Positions 60,851 to 64,000 of a stretch of 64,000 bases of DNA are shown piece after piece. Position 1 is the stretch's first letter, and each line of letters starts with the position of its first letter. The notes under the pieces were generated by a model. That model searched no databases. It was not told where the DNA came from and saw only the letters and a list, made by a program, of their open reading frames with translations. The translations under genes were made by a program, and so were the position numbers. Origin of the DNA: Strongylocentrotus droebachiensis (lineage: Eukaryota; Echinodermata; Echinoidea; Camarodonta; Strongylocentrotidae); NCBI GenBank assembly GCA_035222895.1, contig JAVYIG010002087.1, positions 208,481 to 272,480 on the forward strand. Reading direction: 5' to 3'.

Positions 60851-61125
60851 AGACAAGGGCTGATCCACGGGGGGGGGGGGGGGGGGGGCAACGGGCCTGG
60901 GCCCCACTGGCTAAAAATCATGTTTTAAAAAAGATTACGTTAATTTGGCCTTTTTAAAACAAAAATTGAGAATGGGCCTTTCTCCCCTACCCCCCCCCCC
61001 CCCCCCCCGACTGAGCGAAATAACTGTCGGCGCGATTCCCACATTTCCGGGGCCAAAAGAAATATAACAAATTAGTGACCACTACCTCCCCCTCCCCCCG
61101 CCCCCCCCCCCTGGATCCGCCACTG
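60524..61125. mobile_element. hAT-like element edge pair with perfect 8-bp target duplication
   Basis: CAGGGGCGGATCCACGG starts at 60524 and CTGGATCCGCCACTG ends at 61125, an inverted pair. The direct repeat CTCTAAGG flanks it exactly (60516-60523 and 61126-61133). The 602-bp interior is not one simple element: it includes a second left-edge copy (near 60855) and several long G or C runs, so a duplication or nested insertion has occurred. Confidence 0.7.
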
Positions 61126-61191
61126 CTCTAAGGTGGCTTCCGAACAAAGGGGGATCAGAACAAAATCTGCATCACCACCAAGTAGCATAAT

Positions 61192-61645
61192 GCGGGGGCG
61201 GAGGAGCGTCTTCCAAAATAGTTGGAGAGGGTCACCAACAAAAAGGACACTTTCTGGAAAAAGGGAGCACCTACAAGGGAATCATTAAAAAAAAACATAA
61301 ACCATTTTGAGACAATGGTATATACCCCTACATCGTCATGATTGCTCTAAGGGGTGACATCAACATTTGTTTCTTTCTTTACGTGGTACAAGATACTGCT
61401 ATTATTAAGCAACATACTTTACAATTGGTTGTGGTGGTCTAAATATTAGTTTTTTTGAGCGAGCACAAATTAAAAAATTTGTGAGGTCCCAGTGCGAAAA
61501 ATTACAAAGAAGACAAAATACAAACCCTGATGTGTATTAAGCGCTAATGAAGAAAGACTGAAAAGTTCTTTTATAAGTATACATGTAACATAATTATAAC
61601 ATCTATAAATGCGAGCGAGCGCAGAGAGCAAGCTCAAGGGGGACA
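61192..61645 (+). repeat. Foldback family, repeat domain (copy 3) with junction
   Basis: It matches copy 1 from the CTTCCAAAATAG part through GACAATGGTATATACCCCTA to AGTGCGAAAAATTACA. It continues into AAAGACTGAAAAG ... AAATGCGAGCGAGCGCAG, which is the reverse complement of 58060-58140. The order domain - junction - minisatellite is therefore repeated here. Confidence 0.7.
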
Positions 61646-61649
61646 GTGC

Positions 61650-61988
61650 CCCAACACTTTTTCAAGAACCCCCCAAGTGCCCCCTTTTTTCTAGTGAGTG
61701 CCCATCCCCCATCCATAAGTTCCCGTTTTTCACTTCTGATAAGCGTCCATATTTTAAAGTGATATGTGCTTCTTTCACTTTGACAAGTGCCTCTTTTTCT
61801 TTGTATACCTCTTTCCCGTTTTTTATGAGTGCCCCTTTTCAAAAGCGAAAGTGCCCCTTTTAACCTCTGTGCTCCTTTTACTTTAACACGTGCCCCATTT
61901 TTCCTTTCTTATAAGTTCCCTTTTCTCTTATGATAAGGGCCCTTTTTCACTTTTAAAAAGTCTCCCTTCCTCTTTCTTGTAAATACAC
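61650..61988 (+). repeat. Minisatellite array C
   Basis: About a dozen units of the AAGTGCCCCTTTT type in the same orientation as array A. It begins with ACAGTGCCCCAACACTTTTTC and stops where CAGGGGCGTCGCTAGA, a hAT-like left end, starts at 61990. Confidence 0.75.
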
Positions 61989-61989
61989 C

Positions 61990-62340
61990 CAGGGGCGTCG
62001 CTAGACCTTTTTCAGTGGGGGGTGTAGAGGCCAACGATTACCGACAAAAGTAGCCACCAATTACCGACAAAATTTTCAATATCTACAAATTCAACCTATA
62101 AACCTGGGGCCGAAGGCTAAATTGTTTTTCCTATGGACTATCTATAGTACTTGAATATGCGCAAAATGGTCATTTTCCTCGACGACATAAATATACGAAT
62201 TATTACTTCAATTTAGTCAGCATCATAGCTATATATTTTAATGCAGGCGCGGAGCTAGGATCTTATTTTAGGGAGGGGCGGTAGTGAGCAAGAGAATCAC
62301 TTAAAATCGCGCTCATTAGAGGGGTGTGGGTGATGGGCCT
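61990..62340 (+). mobile_element. Left ends of two hAT-like elements
   Basis: CAGGGGCGTCGCTAGACC (61990) and CAGGCGCGGAGCTAGGATC (62244) resemble the CAG(T/G)GGCG-type ends seen at 9224 and 60524. Matching right ends are not visible in the window. The second may be the left edge of an element that contains the satellite that follows. Confidence 0.4.
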
Positions 62341-62342
62341 CC

Positions 62343-64000
62343 CGCGCGAAGCGCGGAAGCTTAGACGTTTCCTCAAATTATTAGGAAAAGAAGACGCTTA
62401 ATTGTACCGTTTTCGACTGGTAATTCTTGGCTGAATGAAGTTTCCCCCCGCCCCTCCCGCGCGAAAGCTTTGACGTTTCATTAAATTATTAGAGAAAGCA
62501 GACGATTCGTCGTACTGTTTTCGACTCTTAATACGCCCTATTCATCTGAATTCAGTTCCCCCCTCTCGCGCGAAGTGCGAAAGTTTGGCTTTTCATCACA
62601 ATATAGAGAAAGGAAGACGATTCAACGTACCGTTTTCGACTCTTATTAAGCCCTATTCATCTAAATTCAGTTTCCCACTTTCGCGCGAAGCGCGGAAGCT
62701 TTGACGTTTCCTTAAATTATTAGAGAAAGAACACGACTCGTTGTACCGTTTTCGACTCTAAATAATTTTGTCTGAATTAAGTTCCCCCCTCTCGCGCGAA
62801 GCGCGGAATCTTTGACGTTTTCTTAAATTATTAGAGACAGAAGACGATTCATTGTACCGTTCTCGACTCGTCTAAATGAAGTTTTCCCCTTCCGCGCGAT
62901 GCGCGGAATTTTGGGCTTTTCATCACAATATAGAGAAAGGAAGACGATTCATCGTACCGTTTAAGCCCTATTCATCTGAATTCAGTTTCCCCTCTCGCGC
63001 GAAGCGCGAAAGCTTTGACGTTTCCTCAAATTATTAGGGAAAAAACACGATTCGTTGTACCGTTTTTGACTCTAAATAAGCCCTATTGATTTTGTCTGAA
63101 TTCAGTTCCCCCCTCTCGCGCGAAGCGCGGAAGCTTTGACGTTTCCTTAAATTATTAGAGAAAGAAGACGATTCATTGTACTGTTCTCGACTCGTCTAAA
63201 TGAAGTTTTCCCCTTCCGCGCGAAGCGCGGAATTTTGGGCTTTTCATCACAATATAGAGAAAGGAAGACGATTCATCGTACCGTTTTCGACTCTAAATAA
63301 GCCCTATTGATTTTGTCTGAATTAAGTTCCCCCCTCTCGCGCGAAGCGCGGAATCTTTGACGTTTTCTTAAATTATTAGAGACAGAAGACGATTCATTGT
63401 ACCGTTCTCGACTCGTCTAAATGAAGTTTTCCCCTTCCGCGCGATGCGCGGAATTTTGGGCTTTTCATCACAATATAGAGAAAGGAAGACGATTCATCGT
63501 ACCGTTTAAGCCCTATTCATCTGAATTAAGTTTCCCCCTCTCGCGCGAAGCGCGAAAGTTTCGACGTTTCCTCAAATTATTAGAGAAAGAACACGATTCG
63601 TTGTACCGTTTTTGACTTTTAGTAAGCCCTATTTGTCTGAATTCAGTTTCCCACTTTCGCGCGAAGCGCGGAAGCTTTGACGTTTCCATAAATTATTAGA
63701 GAAAGAAGACGATTCGTCGTACTGTTCTCGACTCGTCTAAATGAAGTTTCCCCTTTTGCGCGAAGCGCGGAATTTTTGGCGTTTCATCACAATATAGAGA
63801 AAGGAAGACGATTTCTCGTACCGTTTCGAATCTTATTAAGTCCTATTCATCTGAATTCAGATTCCCCCTCTCGCGCGAAGCGCGAAAGCTTTGACGTTTC
63901 CTCAAATTATTAGAGAAAGAACACGATTCGTTGTACCGTTTTAGACTTCTAGTGAGCCCTATTTGTCTGAATTCAATTTCCCACTTTCGCGCGAAGCGCG
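62343..64000 (+). repeat. Hairpin-bearing satellite, 100-120-bp monomers, higher-order repeat
   Basis: Sixteen copies of a CGCGCGAAGCGCG-type core start at 62343, 62458, 62567, 62682, 62793, 62893, 62996, 63117, 63217, 63338, 63438, 63542, 63658, 63757, 63872 and 63988. Between them lie related 85-105-bp segments sharing AGACGATTC, GTACCGTTTTCGACTC and TGAATTCAGTTCCCC. There are two monomer types: one continues with AAGCTTTGACGTTTCCT, the other with TTTTGGGCTTTTCATCAC. From 62793 the pattern repeats every 534-546 bp, a five-monomer higher-order unit. The array runs off the window edge. Confidence 0.92.

Noticed and set aside
56931..61988. Repeat-protein gene in the CCCCTTTT minisatellite
   Set aside because: Unit lengths vary between about 22 and 32 bases and are not multiples of three, so no frame stays open; longest frames are under 90 codons.
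62343..64000. CRISPR-like array of palindromic repeats
   Set aside because: The sequences between the palindromic cores are homologous to each other and form a higher-order repeat, unlike spacers. The surrounding genes are clearly animal, so this is a satellite.
1..64000. tRNA or rRNA genes
   Set aside because: I looked for clover-leaf A/B-box pairs and conserved rRNA blocks by eye and saw none I could support. A covariance-model search would be decisive.

Overview
The window is eukaryotic, AT-rich animal DNA with short coding exons, GT-AG introns and many small transposable-element remnants. The gene set, the intron density and the style of the dispersed repeats (SINE-type tail with an AAGCGCTATATAAA motif, MITEs, hAT-like elements) best suit a marine invertebrate deuterostome, most likely an echinoderm such as a sea urchin. 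The species is an inference, not something I could test. All gene models below were spliced by hand: every junction has a GT donor and AG acceptor, and reading frame is kept across every intron.

Layout. Positions 1-1572 (+) hold the last three coding exons of a URI1-like prefoldin/RPB5 interactor. Positions 5527-7623 (-) hold a three-exon phosphatidylethanolamine-binding protein. Positions 13536-18351 (-) hold a C19orf12-like glycine-zipper membrane protein with two alternative last exons. Positions 29550-30800 (+) hold a TP53INP1/2 (DOR) homologue with a far-upstream 5' UTR exon near 21.2 kb; its promoter lies back to back with that of the C19orf12-like gene. Positions 36979-40670 (-) hold a six-exon BtpA-family TIM-barrel protein. 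Positions 46003-54681 (-) hold a complete eleven-coding-exon cyclin E. The genes are unrelated housekeeping and regulatory genes, not an operon or pathway cluster.

From about 56.5 kb to the end there is no gene. This part is a mosaic of repeats: a roughly 350-bp repeat domain in direct and inverted copies, associated with minisatellite arrays of a CCCCTTTT-type unit in both orientations; a G/C-tract-rich hAT-like insertion with a perfect 8-bp target duplication; and, from 62.3 kb to the window edge, a satellite whose 100-120-bp monomers each carry a CGCGCGAAGCGCG-type hairpin and form a 545-bp higher-order repeat. At least ten further small mobile elements lie in introns and intergenic DNA, several with target-site duplications readable in the sequence.

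The strongest candidates for something undescribed are the hairpin satellite, the foldback/minisatellite family, and the paired alternative C-terminal exons of the C19orf12-like gene. No rRNA, tRNA or CRISPR was found.
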